Part shown: piece by piece, positions 24,051-32,457 of the stretch
Position numbering within the stretch: position 1 is the stretch's first letter
How the letters are laid out: every line of letters begins with the position of its first letter
From: Peptostreptococcaceae bacterium oral taxon 113 str. W5053
GTDB taxonomy: Bacteria > Bacillota > Clostridia > Tissierellales > Peptoniphilaceae
Reading direction: 5' to 3'
Length of the DNA stretch: 39,554 nucleotides
Assembly (NCBI GenBank): GCA_000467935.1
Contig: KI259828.1
Span: forward strand, 1-39,554
The notes under the pieces: generated by a model
Database searches by the model: none
The model's input: only the letters and a program-made list of their open reading frames with translations
What the model was told of the DNA's origin: nothing
Translations under genes and position numbers: made by a program

Positions 24051-24064
24051 ACAACATCAAATAT

Positions 24065-24141
24065 GGTGGGTGTGGCCTAGCTGGTAGGGCGTCAGATTGT
24101 GGCTCTGAAGGTCGTGGGTTCGAGCCCCATCACTCACCCCA
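24065..24141 (+). tRNA. tRNA-His (anticodon GTG)
   Basis: Anticodon loop TTGTGGC between TCAGA and TCTGA. The acceptor stem GTGGGTG pairs with CACTCAC. An extra G at 24065 faces the discriminator C, the G-1 identity element of histidine tRNA. CCA is encoded. Confidence 0.95.
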
Positions 24142-24142
24142 T

Positions 24143-24226
24143 GCGGGAATGGCGGAATTGGCAGACGCGCTAGACTTAGGATCTAGTTCCAACGGAGTGG
24201 GGGTTCAAGTCCTCTTTCCCGCACCA
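24143..24226 (+). tRNA. tRNA-Leu (anticodon TAG)
   Basis: A class II tRNA of 84 nt with a long variable arm (TTCCAACGGAGT). Anticodon loop CTTAGGA gives TAG. Acceptor GCGGGAA/TTCCCGC, with encoded CCA. It starts one base after the tRNA-His CCA. Confidence 0.95.
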
Positions 24227-24229
24227 AGA

Positions 24230-24251
24230 AAGAAGCAGACAACTGCTTCTT
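24230..24251 (+). terminator. Terminator-like hairpin inside the tRNA cluster
   Basis: AAGAAGCAG pairs perfectly with CTGCTTCTT (24243-24251) around a 4-nt loop, followed by T-rich sequence. It lies between tRNA-Leu and tRNA-Arg and could reduce or process read-through into tRNA-Arg. Confidence 0.55.
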
Positions 24252-24260
24252 TTTCTTTAA

Positions 24261-24336
24261 GCACCGGTAGCTCAATGGATAGAGCATCAGACTTCGGATC
24301 TGAGTGTTGGGGGTTCAAGTCCTCTCCGGTGTGCCA
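24261..24336 (+). tRNA. tRNA-Arg (anticodon TCG)
   Basis: Acceptor GCACCGG/CCGGTGT, anticodon loop CTTCGGA (TCG), T-arm GGGGGTTCAAGTCCTC, discriminator G and encoded CCA. It reads CGN codons, chiefly CGA. Confidence 0.94.
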
Positions 24337-24369
24337 AAAAACCGTTTGATTATATCAAACGGTTTTTTT
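24337..24369. terminator. Bidirectional terminator between tRNA-Arg and glsA
   Basis: A long stem of AAAAACCGTTTGAT type (from 24336) with its complement up to 24369, a three-base loop, and A- and T-runs on the two sides. It ends the tRNA unit and the convergent glutaminase gene. Confidence 0.88.
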
Positions 24370-24370
24370 A

Positions 24371-25270
24371 TTAATAAGAAAAAATATTTAATTTCATTTC
24401 CGACGATAAAAGCTCCAACATTTTGGCTCCGGCTATACTGTTTCCGTTTTCATCCAGACCCGGACCGTAAACCCCAATGCCGTATCGTCCCGGCACTACA
24501 GCCAAAATTCCCCCGGATACACCGCTTTTGGCGGGAATACCCACTCGCATCAAAAAGTTTCCCGACTCGTCATACATCCCGCAAACCGCCATAAGTGTTT
24601 TGACAATCTCCGCACTGCGAAGATCAATCAAAGGCTCTTTTGTCACCGGATGGATTCCATTGTTGGCGTAAACTGCGGCAATATTTGCCAAATCACAGAC
24701 ATTAAGCTCAATGGAGCATTGCCTGTAATAATACTCCAAGGTTTCCTCCACATCGGTCGTGATATTTTTCAAATCTTTCAGATAATAGGCGATAGCCGGA
24801 TTGCGATAACTGGTGCTTTTTTCCGATTTATAGACAGCCTCGTTGAGATGAATCGTCGGATTGCCTGCCAATTTACACACATAATCCAATAAAGTTTCAA
24901 AAGACTCTTTGACCAAAAGAGAACTGATAACCATCGCCCCTGCATTGATCATCGGATTGTTGGGTTTGATTGTAAAAGATTTCAGCGTGTTAAAAGGCAA
25001 ATCCACGCTCTCTACGCCCACTCTTGAAAAGACAAAGTCCTCCCCGTAACGCATCAACGCCCGAGTCAGCGTAATAATCTTACTCATACTTTGAAGCGTA
25101 AAACTTTCCTTCGCCTCTCCCGCAACAGTCAAATTCCCTTTCGTATCCATCAGTGCCAAAGCCATACGGTTCTTGTTTTTATGGGATAACTCCGGAATAT
25201 AACTGGCCACATTCCCCAAATATTCCATTTTTTGCGCTTGATTCAATATTTCAATTAATTTTTCTCTCAT
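24371..25270 (-). CDS. glsA: Glutaminase A
   Basis: A 299-residue serine-dependent glutaminase converting glutamine to glutamate and ammonia. The beta-lactamase-like S-x-x-K motif is Ser61-Lys64 (LQSMSKII). NPMINAGAMV, the Tyr-containing CSIELNVCDLA region and PAKSGVSGGI near the C-terminus are family hallmarks. The length is normal. The ATG overlaps the phosphoesterase stop (ATGA), so the two are translated together. Ammonia from it could in principle feed PLP synthesis, where pdxT is missing nearby, but that is speculation. Confidence 0.95.
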   Translation of the reverse strand: MREKLIEILNQAQKMEYLGNVASYIPELSHKNKNRMALALMDTKGNLTVAGEAKESFTLQSMSKIITLTRALMRYGEDFVFSRVGVESVDLPFNTLKSFTIKPNNPMINAGAMVISSLLVKESFETLLDYVCKLAGNPTIHLNEAVYKSEKSTSYRNPAIAYYLKDLKNITTDVEETLEYYYRQCSIELNVCDLANIAAVYANNGIHPVTKEPLIDLRSAEIVKTLMAVCGMYDESGNFLMRVGIPAKSGVSGGILAVVPGRYGIGVYGPGLDENGNSIAGAKMLELLSSEMKLNIFSY

Positions 25271-26067
25271 TCTTCTTCTCCCCGGATTCGAATCTGTGCA
25301 TAAGCCACTGCATTAAAAGCTCGCAAAGGCAAAAAAGTATTGCCCAGTCCGCTGTTTACATAAAGAGGTATCCTCTTTTCTCCTATGTGATAAAGCCCCT
25401 TGTCATATTTTGGAAAAAAGCCTTCTCCCGGCGCATAGACGGCTCCAATTCCTGGAATGCGTCCCTGCCCCCCGTGGGTATGCCCGGTCAAAATCAAACC
25501 TTCTTCTCCCGTCACCGCCTCCCGAATCAATTTGGAAGCATGACACAGAACCAAAGTATAACCTGTGCTTTGTCTCATCAAAGGCGTATACAAAGAAGCA
25601 TGAAAAGGATGGTCCATCCCGATTATCGTAAAAAGATTTCCTCGAATCTTTCCCTGATAACACTCATTCTTCAAGAGCTTAACCCCCAAAGCCTTTAAAG
25701 CCTCTTCATACTGTTCTTTCCCTTCTCCCTGTTCATGATTTCCCAACACCGCCACCATAGGCAAGTTCAATTCCCTCAACGTTCGAAAAAGACGAAGACT
25801 TCTCTCCAAGGGCACATCGAAATTATCCTGCATATCTCCTGTGAAGAGTAGAATATCCGGCTTAAAAGCAAGGATGCTTGTCTTTAATTTTTCCAAATCG
25901 ATCCAAGGGTTGCCGTGATAATCCGTAATCTGAATCAAGCGCAATTCTCCTTGGACTTTTTTTGATTGTACATTCACATGAAAAACCGTAAACATTTTGC
26001 TTTGTAGATAAAGATAGAAAAGACCGAAAAAAAGGACAAGTCCTATTAAACTGTAAATCATTTTCAA
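25267..26067 (-). CDS. Membrane-anchored metallophosphoesterase (YkuE-like)
   Basis: A 266-residue protein with one N-terminal membrane helix (residues 4-22) and a calcineurin-like domain outside or at the membrane. Metal ligands are visible in order: Asp49 and His51 (TDYHG), Asp78 (TGD), Asn110-His111 (GNHE), His176 (LCHAS), His196 and His198 (TGHTHGG). YkuE/LpxH-like enzymes cleave phosphodiesters or nucleotide-lipid links at the envelope. The substrate is not known for this one. It is the first gene before glsA, with a promoter at 26098-26127. Confidence 0.85.
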   Translation of the reverse strand: MKMIYSLIGLVLFFGLFYLYLQSKMFTVFHVNVQSKKVQGELRLIQITDYHGNPWIDLEKLKTSILAFKPDILLFTGDMQDNFDVPLERSLRLFRTLRELNLPMVAVLGNHEQGEGKEQYEEALKALGVKLLKNECYQGKIRGNLFTIIGMDHPFHASLYTPLMRQSTGYTLVLCHASKLIREAVTGEEGLILTGHTHGGQGRIPGIGAVYAPGEGFFPKYDKGLYHIGEKRIPLYVNSGLGNTFLPLRAFNAVAYAQIRIRGEEE

Positions 26068-26097
26068 CCTCAGCTTTTTAATATTTTCTCAACTTTT

Positions 26098-26127
26098 AGT
26101 ATACTCAAAAAAATTGCGTTCTAGCAA
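26098..26127 (-). promoter_or_regulatory. Promoter of the phosphoesterase-glsA operon
   Basis: TTGCTA (RC of 26122-26127), 18-bp spacer, TATACT (RC of 26098-26103), 31 bp ahead of the start codon. Confidence 0.55.
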
Positions 26128-26148
26128 TATATCTTTTCGTATTTGAAT

Positions 26149-26190
26149 AAAAATCTCCAAAACCTTTCGTGAAAGGTTTTGGAGATTTTT
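26149..26190. terminator. Terminator after hinT
   Basis: A 19-bp stem (26149-26167 with 26172-26190) and a 4-nt loop, with A- and T-runs on both flanks. It lies just beyond the hinT stop and upstream of the next promoter on the same strand. Confidence 0.9.
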
Positions 26191-26199
26191 ATGGTTTAA

Positions 26200-26541
26200 T
26201 CAACCCGGCGGCCATTGTAAACTTCGACCGCCTAAAATATGAAAATGTAGATGTTTGACGGTTTGACCGCCGTCATCCCCCATATTGTTGACCACTCGGT
26301 ATCCGGTTTTATCCAAACCCTGTTTTCTGGCTAAACGTGCAATGAAGAGCATGGCATCGCCTAAAAGCTTCACATCTTCTTCCGTGACTTTGTCCAAAGA
26401 TTCTATATGTTGTTTGGGAATCACCAAGAAATGAACCGGAGCTTGGGGTGCAATATCTTTGAAGGCGAAGAAACGCTCGTCTTCATAGATTTTTGTGGAT
26501 GGGATTTCTCCTTGTGCAATTTTACAAAATAAACAATCCAT
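26200..26541 (-). CDS. hinT: HIT-family nucleotide hydrolase (HinT-like)
   Basis: A 113-residue histidine-triad protein. HLHFHILGG carries the H-x-H-x-H active site, with CLFCKIAQGEIPS at the N-terminus. It hydrolyses adenosine phosphoramidates. The gene start shares a base with the mtaB stop (TAATG), and it is the last gene of the dnaJ operon. The name follows the family. The in vivo substrate is unknown. Confidence 0.92.
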   Translation of the reverse strand: MDCLFCKIAQGEIPSTKIYEDERFFAFKDIAPQAPVHFLVIPKQHIESLDKVTEEDVKLLGDAMLFIARLARKQGLDKTGYRVVNNMGDDGGQTVKHLHFHILGGRSLQWPPG

Positions 26542-27833
26542 TATTCTTCCTCCTTCCCTACGAGTATACTTCCCTCTATACTTTTTATTTTTACCCTTCG
26601 GATTTGATTTTCAAGCATTTTTTTCTGTAAAACCTTCACTCGAAAATAATTGGTGGTATAGCCGTAACTGACTTTTTCTTCTAAAAAGCTTTCTTCAATT
26701 AAGACGTCCAAAGTTTTGCCCAACATTTTCTCTTCTTCTCTTTGTTGAATGCGAGCCGATTCTTCACGAAGTTTTTTCGCCCGTTCCTGTTTAATTTTTT
26801 TCGGAATTTTGTTCTTCATCTTTTCCGCTGCGGTGCCTTCACGATCCGAATAGGGAAACACATGCACTCGAGCAAATCCGGCTTCTCCGATAATCTTTAG
26901 AGAATCCTCAAAATCCTCTTGTCTTTCTCCGGGAAAACCGGCAATCAAATCCGTTGTCAGTCCTACATTGGGGAAAGTCTCCCGAAGAATATGCACTTTT
27001 TCCAAAAATTGTTCTCGAGTATAAGGACGACGCATATTCTTAAGCACTGTATTGCTGCCGGATTGTAAGCTTAAATGAAAATGGTCACAAAGTTTTCCGC
27101 TTTGACTAATTTCCTGCAACCGCTCCCGATGAATCCACATAGGGTCCATGGAACTGGTGCGGATCCGTTTAATTTCAGGTATCTTTGCCACTTCCAAAAT
27201 CACGTCTTTTAAATCTTTCCCCAAATCTCTGCCATAAGAAGCTACATGAATGCCGGTTAAAACCAATTCCTTATAACCCCGTTGTCCCAGCCGTTTCGCC
27301 TCATGAATAATGTCTTCCAAAGTACGGGAGCGTACCGGACCTCGAGCATAGGGTATTTTACAATAACTGCAATAGCGGTCACAACCGTCCTGAATTTTAA
27401 TATAGGCACGGGTATGCTCATTCGCTTCTTCAATATCCAAGCCGTCAAACTGTTTATAGTTTTGAATATTTTCTACGATATTTTGAACACCTTCCGTTTT
27501 TGCTTTTTCAATCAGTTCGACCAAACGATGACGGTCTTTGGTGCCGATTAACACATCGACACCCGGCAATGCCGCCACTTCCTCCGGCTTGACCTGAACA
27601 TAGCAACCGACCGCAACAACTAAAGCTTCCGGATTTTCTCGATGACTTCGTTGAATATATTGCCTGGACTTACTGTCTGCCAAAGCGGTAACTGTGCAGG
27701 TATTGATAATATATATATCCGCCGCTTCTTCGTCCCCGGCACGCGTATAACCTTGTGCCGACAGGATTTCTTCCATAGCCTGGGTTTCGTATTGATTGAC
27801 TTTACAACCTAAGGTATGAGTTTTAAATCTCAT
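26541..27833 (-). CDS. mtaB: tRNA N6-threonylcarbamoyladenosine(37) C2-methylthiotransferase
   Basis: A 430-residue radical SAM methylthiotransferase making ms2t6A37 in tRNAs reading ANN codons. The N-terminal UPF0004 domain has Cys10, Cys46 and Cys77 for the auxiliary cluster. The radical SAM cluster is Cys151-x3-Cys155-x2-Cys158. A TRAM-like beta domain occupies the last 65 or so residues. HTLGCKVNQYET is the MtaB form, distinguishing it from MiaB and RimO. Its ATG overlaps the rsmE stop. Confidence 0.95.
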   Translation of the reverse strand: MRFKTHTLGCKVNQYETQAMEEILSAQGYTRAGDEEAADIYIINTCTVTALADSKSRQYIQRSHRENPEALVVAVGCYVQVKPEEVAALPGVDVLIGTKDRHRLVELIEKAKTEGVQNIVENIQNYKQFDGLDIEEANEHTRAYIKIQDGCDRYCSYCKIPYARGPVRSRTLEDIIHEAKRLGQRGYKELVLTGIHVASYGRDLGKDLKDVILEVAKIPEIKRIRTSSMDPMWIHRERLQEISQSGKLCDHFHLSLQSGSNTVLKNMRRPYTREQFLEKVHILRETFPNVGLTTDLIAGFPGERQEDFEDSLKIIGEAGFARVHVFPYSDREGTAAEKMKNKIPKKIKQERAKKLREESARIQQREEEKMLGKTLDVLIEESFLEEKVSYGYTTNYFRVKVLQKKMLENQIRRVKIKSIEGSILVGKEEE

Positions 27834-28549
27834 TCCATCCCTCCGAAACTATATTGTAAAAGGGTTAAAAGCACCATCCCTGCGGTCTCTGTACGTAAAA
27901 TTCTCTGTCCCAACCGAATGCTTTTGCCTCCCTTTTGAAGCAACGCTTCCACTTCTTCTTCCTCAAATCCCCCTTCAGGACCGATAAAAAGATACACGGG
28001 TTTGTTCTTATCCAGTGTTTGAAAAACCTCATACAAACTTTCTTGGGCTTGATTCTCATAGGCAATTAAAATTTGACCTGAAATTTTGCCTGTCAATTGT
28101 TTTAAATCCTGAAAGTCTTCCACCTCAGGAATACGGGGCGACTTGCTTTGCATTGCCGCCGCTCGGGCAATCTCTCGAAGGCGACAGGTTTTCTTGTCGT
28201 CCTTGTCCGTGGGACGCACTACAGAACGGATGGAAAAAAAAGGGATGATTCGACTGGCTCCCAACTCCACCGCCTTTTGCACAACGGTATCCATTTTGCT
28301 CCCTTTGCCAATTCCTTGACAGAGAATTAAAGTTCCCTCATCTTGTTCAATTTCTTTTTCTTCCAAGATTTGCAAACGAAGCCCTCGGGGGTCTCCCCCT
28401 TCAATCCGACACAAAAAAAGCTCCCCATTCCAAATCGTTTCCACCAAATCTCCCGGATTATGGCGCAAAACCTGCATCAGGTGATGAGAGTCTTCTTTAT
28501 TTAAAAAAATATGATTTTCTTGTCTTTCTTCTCCAAAAAATCTATACAT
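27830..28549 (-). CDS. rsmE: 16S rRNA m3U1498 methyltransferase
   Basis: A 239-residue SPOUT methyltransferase. An N-terminal PUA-like domain (MYRFFGEE...HHLMQVLRHNPGD) is followed by the knotted domain with FIGPEGGFEEEEVE and LGQRILRTETA, the SAM-binding deep-trefoil motifs. A longer open frame starts at 28591, but the ATG at 28549 follows AAAGGAG and begins at the conserved N-terminus, overlapping the end of prmA by 8 nt. Confidence 0.95.
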   Translation of the reverse strand: MYRFFGEERQENHIFLNKEDSHHLMQVLRHNPGDLVETIWNGELFLCRIEGGDPRGLRLQILEEKEIEQDEGTLILCQGIGKGSKMDTVVQKAVELGASRIIPFFSIRSVVRPTDKDDKKTCRLREIARAAAMQSKSPRIPEVEDFQDLKQLTGKISGQILIAYENQAQESLYEVFQTLDKNKPVYLFIGPEGGFEEEEVEALLQKGGKSIRLGQRILRTETAGMVLLTLLQYSFGGME

Positions 28550-29456
28550 GATTTCTCCTTTGAGATAATATGCCAACCCATTCTTTTTCATGAAAAATCT
28601 TTAAGATTTCAAAGGCATTGGCATATAAAACCTCTTTTACCATATCTTCTTTTTCTTTTAAAATGCCGGAGGTGATGAAATATCCGCCCACCTTCAAACA
28701 ATTTAAAGTTTGAGGAACCAACTCTACCACCACTTCCGCAATGAGATTGCCGAAAATCAAATCCGCCTGTTGCTCTTGTCCTTTTAATAAGTCTCCTAAA
28801 GAAGCGGAGATTCGGTTTGCACAACCATTCAGTTTTGCATTTCCCAAAACAGCTTCTATCGCTAAGGGGTCAATATCCAAAGCCTCTACCCTTTGTGCAC
28901 CGGATAAAAGCGCCGCCAAGCCCAAAATTCCGCTGCCGCAACCCACATCATAGACAAAACCCCGGGGAGTGATTTCCTGCAAAGCCTTTAAGCAAAGCAT
29001 TGTACTTTCATGGGTTCCGCTGCCAAAAGCCATCCCCGGATCCATACGCAAAACCTTTTTCTCCGTCACAGGCACTTTTTCCCATGCGGGTACAATCAAA
29101 AACTCACCGACGGAAAAAGGATGATAATATTTTTTCCACGCATTGGCATAATCCGTATCTTCCAATTCTTTCAACGATAAAAACATACATAGACCGGTTT
29201 GCAACAAAGCCCTTTGAGCCTCTTTGGCCTCTTCTTCGGTGTTAAAATAGATTTTTACTCGAACCCGCTCTTTTTCCTGTAAAAACAATTTTTCATCCAA
29301 AATGGTAGTAGCCCATAAAAGTGCCGGGTCTAAAATATCTTTTCGGGTCAAAGCATCCGAAATATCCCAGCCGTTGTTGGAAAAATCTCCCAAATGGAAT
29401 TCTAAAGTTTCCAAATTTTTTCGTTCACAAGAAAGTATCAACTCAAAGTATTTCAT
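28542..29456 (-). CDS. prmA: Ribosomal protein L11 methyltransferase
   Basis: A 304-residue class I methyltransferase that trimethylates ribosomal protein L11. The N-terminal L11-recognition domain is followed by DPGMAFGSGTHEST (139-152), SAM motif VGCGSGILG (171-179) and NLIAEV, all diagnostic for PrmA. The gene overlaps dnaJ by 14 nt and rsmE by 8 nt, so translation is coupled along the operon. Confidence 0.95.
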   Translation of the reverse strand: MKYFELILSCERKNLETLEFHLGDFSNNGWDISDALTRKDILDPALLWATTILDEKLFLQEKERVRVKIYFNTEEEAKEAQRALLQTGLCMFLSLKELEDTDYANAWKKYYHPFSVGEFLIVPAWEKVPVTEKKVLRMDPGMAFGSGTHESTMLCLKALQEITPRGFVYDVGCGSGILGLAALLSGAQRVEALDIDPLAIEAVLGNAKLNGCANRISASLGDLLKGQEQQADLIFGNLIAEVVVELVPQTLNCLKVGGYFITSGILKEKEDMVKEVLYANAFEILKIFHEKEWVGILSQRRNHV

Positions 29457-30585
29457 CCGTAATAAAATCCTTTACTTTTTCCAAAAAATTCTTTTTCTTT
29501 TTCTTTAGTTCCTCGCCGCTTTCCCGGGCAAATTCTTCCAAGAGTTCCTCTTGACGTTTGGATAATTTGGTGGGTGTTTCCACAATGACTCGGAAAATTA
29601 AATCCCCCATCTGATCTCGTCTTAAACTCTTGACCCCTTCACCTTTCATCACAAAAGTTGTGCCCGTCTGGGTTCCCGCGGGCAAGTCATAATTTTTAAC
29701 CCCTCTTAAGGTAGGAACTTCCAAAGTGGCTCCTAAAGCCGCTTGAGTCACGGTGATGGGCAAATCAAAATAGATGGTCTGACCGTCTCGATGAAACAAA
29801 GGATGGTCCGCCACTCGCATAACCACATATAAATCTCCGTTATGTCCACCCCGTTCTCCGTGATTTCCCTCTCCCCGAAGAGTCATAATGGAACCGTCAT
29901 CCACACCGGCGGGAATATTGATTTTGATTTTTTTCTTCGCTTTTACAAAACCTTCTCCATGACAAGTATGGCATTTTTCTTCGATAATCTCACCGGTACC
30001 GCGGCAATGGTAACAGGACTCTTCGGAGACAAATTGACCGAAAGGAGTCCGCTTTACACTGCGTTTTCTTCCGGTTCCGTTGCATTCCGGACAGGTTGTC
30101 TTGTCATGCCCCGGTTCCGCACCGCTGCCGTCACAACGATTACATCGCTCCATTCGATGAAAAGAAACTTCTTTCTCCACGCCAAAAACAGCTTCTTTAA
30201 AGTTTAAAGGAATATCCACTTGAATATCGCCGCCGTTGCGAGGTCCTCTGGGACGACTTTGTCCGCCGAAACCGCCGAAACCGCCAAAGCCCATCCCTGA
30301 AAACAGGTCGGAGAAGAAATCGCCGAAACCGCCATAGGCTCCGGAACCTCCGCCCCCTTCAAAAATGGCATCCCCATAAGTATCATACTGTTTCCTCTTA
30401 TCCGCATCGCCTAACACTTCATAAGCCAAATTAATTTCCTTAAAAATTCTTTCGGATTTTTCATCGCCCTGATTTAAATCCGGATGATACTTCTTAGCCA
30501 ATAACCTATATTTTCGTTTGATTTCTTCTTGAGAAGCGGTTCTCTCAATCCCTAAAATTTCATATAAATCCTTCAAAACATTCAC
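29443..30585 (-). CDS. dnaJ: Chaperone protein DnaJ
   Basis: A 380-residue type I J-protein. The J domain has HPD at 34-36, then a Gly/Phe region (75-110), four zinc repeats of C-x2-C-x-G-x-G (Cys148/151, 165/168, 191/194, 205/208) and the C-terminal substrate domains. The frame opens with GTG at 30585. A TTG at 30576 with AAGGTG 6 nt upstream would give MKDLYEILG, closer to the usual length, so the start is uncertain by three residues. dnaK, grpE and hrcA are not in the window and no CIRCE element precedes the gene. It heads dnaJ-prmA-rsmE-mtaB-hinT. Confidence 0.96.
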   Translation of the reverse strand: MNVLKDLYEILGIERTASQEEIKRKYRLLAKKYHPDLNQGDEKSERIFKEINLAYEVLGDADKRKQYDTYGDAIFEGGGGSGAYGGFGDFFSDLFSGMGFGGFGGFGGQSRPRGPRNGGDIQVDIPLNFKEAVFGVEKEVSFHRMERCNRCDGSGAEPGHDKTTCPECNGTGRKRSVKRTPFGQFVSEESCYHCRGTGEIIEEKCHTCHGEGFVKAKKKIKINIPAGVDDGSIMTLRGEGNHGERGGHNGDLYVVMRVADHPLFHRDGQTIYFDLPITVTQAALGATLEVPTLRGVKNYDLPAGTQTGTTFVMKGEGVKSLRRDQMGDLIFRVIVETPTKLSKRQEELLEEFARESGEELKKKKKNFLEKVKDFITDEIL

Positions 30586-30609
30586 CTTTTCTTTCCTAAT
30601 CTAGAGGAT

Positions 30610-30638
30610 ATTGTATCAGTCTAAAGATTGAATTTCAA
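30610..30638 (-). promoter_or_regulatory. Promoter of the dnaJ operon
   Basis: TTGAAA (RC of 30633-30638), 17-bp spacer, TACAAT (RC of 30610-30615). No CIRCE inverted repeat or CtsR box is seen near it, so in this window dnaJ is separate from the CtsR regulon. Confidence 0.75.
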
Positions 30639-30735
30639 GAGAAATCCCTCTATTCCATAGAAAAGACACACAGAAAGTCAAGATCTATATTATAATAAAA
30701 TTATGCGATGAAAAATATATAGGAGGAGATAAAAA

Positions 30736-31254
30736 GTGAAAAGGAAACTATTTGTATTGGCTCTTTTGAGTGTATCGGTGTTAGGAATTACTTCCTGTCG
30801 TCCCGAAACGGAAATTCCTACCAAAGAAGAAACGACACTTTCCGATTCCAAAGCTTCTGAAAATACCACCGTTGAAGAAGCGGAAGAAATCAAAATCCGG
30901 GCTCAATTTGCAGAAGAAGTCGAAGAAAAATTTGATTCCTACGAAGAGTTTACCGCCAGTGATGTAGAGCCACAGGTCCGAATCCTGTTTCAAACCAATC
31001 GCCCCGTCAAAGATTTTAAATTTTTGAACGTTCAAGTTGAAAATATTGATGAAAACGGAACGGCAAGTTTTTCTCATCAAGAAGTATATACTTTAAATGA
31101 ATTGACCCCAAAGCGTCCTCTTATCGTCACTTTAACATTTTACGGCGACCTTCCCAACAACGGTTTTTCCTATGTGAATGAAAAAGGAGAAACAAAATAT
31201 TTTACGGTGGAATTAAGCGGTAAAGACGACGGTCTCCTTTTAACAGAATTTTAA
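30736..31254 (+). CDS. Predicted lipoprotein of unknown function
   Basis: A 172-residue lipoprotein. The signal peptide ends in the lipobox LGITSC, so Cys21 is expected to be lipidated. An acidic, Thr/Ser/Glu-rich linker (about 22-55) separates it from a domain with beta-strand character containing VRILFQTNRPVKDFKF, LIVTLTFYGDLPNNGFSY and KYFTVELSG. The family is not recognised. The start codon is GTG, preceded by AGGAGG. A TATAAT at 30691-30696 is a likely -10. The YgjV-family gene follows 50 bp downstream. Confidence 0.75.
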   Translation: MKRKLFVLALLSVSVLGITSCRPETEIPTKEETTLSDSKASENTTVEEAEEIKIRAQFAEEVEEKFDSYEEFTASDVEPQVRILFQTNRPVKDFKFLNVQVENIDENGTASFSHQEVYTLNELTPKRPLIVTLTFYGDLPNNGFSYVNEKGETKYFTVELSGKDDGLLLTEF

Positions 31255-31304
31255 ACGCCAAATTTATGGGGCTTTAATCTTTCTTACAGGAGGTATATAA
31301 AAAT

Positions 31305-31862
31305 ATGTACTCGGAATATTTTAAAATTTTAATTCAAATCATCGGTTTTGGCGGCGTTTTCTTTTTCTTGGCGTCTTATCAACTTCGTTCCAACAAATTA
31401 CTCTTTGTCACACAAACTTTAGGCTGTCTACTGTTTGTTTTGCAATTTGCACTGTTGGGAGCTTATAGCGGATGTCTGACTTTGCTGGTCAACATTGTGC
31501 GCAATATGATGCTTTCCAAGTATAAACAGTGGAAATGGGTGCAATGGAAAGGATGGGTTGTCCTGTTTTCCGTCCTGTGTATTTTAATTGCATGGAAAAC
31601 ATGGAACGGTCCCGTCAGCTTGTTGCCTCTTATCGGAACGATTGCCGGAACCGTCGGCTATTGGACCAATAATGCCAAATACATTCGTCTGACCAATCTT
31701 CTTGTGAATTCCCCCTGTATGTTGACTTACGCTTTATTGGTGCACTCTTGGGGCGGAGCTCTAAATGCACTCATCAATATCCTCTCCATCGTCGTATCCA
31801 TCATCCGATTCGGTTGGAAAGCTTTGGACGGCGATACCATTGCCAAAAAACAAGCCGCTTAA
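31305..31862 (+). CDS. YgjV-family inner membrane protein
   Basis: A 185-residue protein with about six membrane helices. The opening QIIGFGGVFFFLASYQLRSNKLLF and the later LVNIVRNMMLSKYK, TVGYWTNNAKYIRLTNLLVNSP and ALNALINILSI regions match the Imp-YgjV family, whose function is not established. The start follows ACAGGAGG. It probably shares a transcript with the lipoprotein gene upstream. Confidence 0.82.
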   Translation: MYSEYFKILIQIIGFGGVFFFLASYQLRSNKLLFVTQTLGCLLFVLQFALLGAYSGCLTLLVNIVRNMMLSKYKQWKWVQWKGWVVLFSVLCILIAWKTWNGPVSLLPLIGTIAGTVGYWTNNAKYIRLTNLLVNSPCMLTYALLVHSWGGALNALINILSIVVSIIRFGWKALDGDTIAKKQAA

Positions 31863-31966
31863 CATCAGACACATCGGCATTCCGTTGCAACACAAATTTG
31901 AATTTGATCAATTCCGCCAACAGGAAAAGGTTTAATTTCACAGAGATTATTTGGAGTTTAAACTAT

Positions 31967-32387
31967 GTGAAAAAAATCGATTTTTTTCAAAAATTATTTT
32001 CATCTTGCTTTCTTTTACATTGCTCTTCTATGTATTTCCTCGATTTCTTTTTATGTTTTCTGAATACCGAATAAAAAAAGAATTTTTTCATTTTGTTGAA
32101 GACAATCGGGACAATTTGGAAAAACATGCACGAAAAATGATTATCGAAAATTTATCTCATGATACCTTTCAAAACCTTTCTGTAAAAAGAGGCTCAAGCG
32201 CTTCCCGCCCCGTTGATTATTTTTACACCGGCAAAGGTTTTATATTCAATTCCATTTATTACGGTTTTCTTTACTTCCCGCAAGCCTCAAAAAACTCCGA
32301 CAAAGTCGTCCAACGAACAACTCTGATAATACGGTCACTTTAATCTCTATCTGTGAACATTGGTATTATTATAAAAAAACGTATTGA
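31967..32387 (+). pseudogene. Frameshifted small membrane protein gene
   Basis: The central frame reads a membrane helix (KIIFILLSFTLLFYVF) followed by an extracytoplasmic part ending YYGFLYFPQ. A GTG start at 31967 (KKIDFF) is out of frame with it by one base across the seven-T run 31981-31987. Near 32300 the protein-like text moves to a third frame, NSDNTVTLISICEHWYYYKK, ending at TGA 32385-32387. Related clostridial proteins, as I recall them, end in a Trp-Tyr-Tyr-Tyr motif, so the third frame is probably the true C-terminus. Two frameshifts suggest decay or assembly error. A TTG start at 31951 keeps the central frame intact as an alternative (130 residues). The region 31863-31950 holds nothing else visible. 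Confidence 0.5.
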
Positions 32388-32410
32388 TTTTTCAAATCCA
32401 TAACCAAAGC

Positions 32411-32447
32411 AAAAAGTCTATCAATCAATAATTTTGATAGACTTTTT
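32411..32447. terminator. Terminator after the NHL protein gene
   Basis: AAAAAGTCTATCA (32411-32423) pairs with TGATAGACTTTTT (32435-32447). A- and T-runs on both sides allow bidirectional use. It lies 10 bp past the stop at 32458. Confidence 0.88.
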
Positions 32448-32457
32448 AATGACCTGA

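Noticed and set aside
24149..24349. 66-residue plus-strand open frame
   Set aside because: It runs through tRNA-Leu and tRNA-Arg. Its translation (MAELADALDLGSSSNG...) is the well-known artefact of reading tRNA genes as protein.
30586..30735. Possible CIRCE or CtsR control of dnaJ
   Set aside because: No TTAGCACTC/GAGTGCTAA inverted repeat and no AGTCAAA tandem repeat is present between dnaJ and the divergent lipoprotein gene.
31748..32074. 108-residue plus-strand open frame across the end of the YgjV-family gene
   Set aside because: Out-of-frame shadow of the YgjV gene for most of its length. Only its last part overlaps the frameshifted small protein start.
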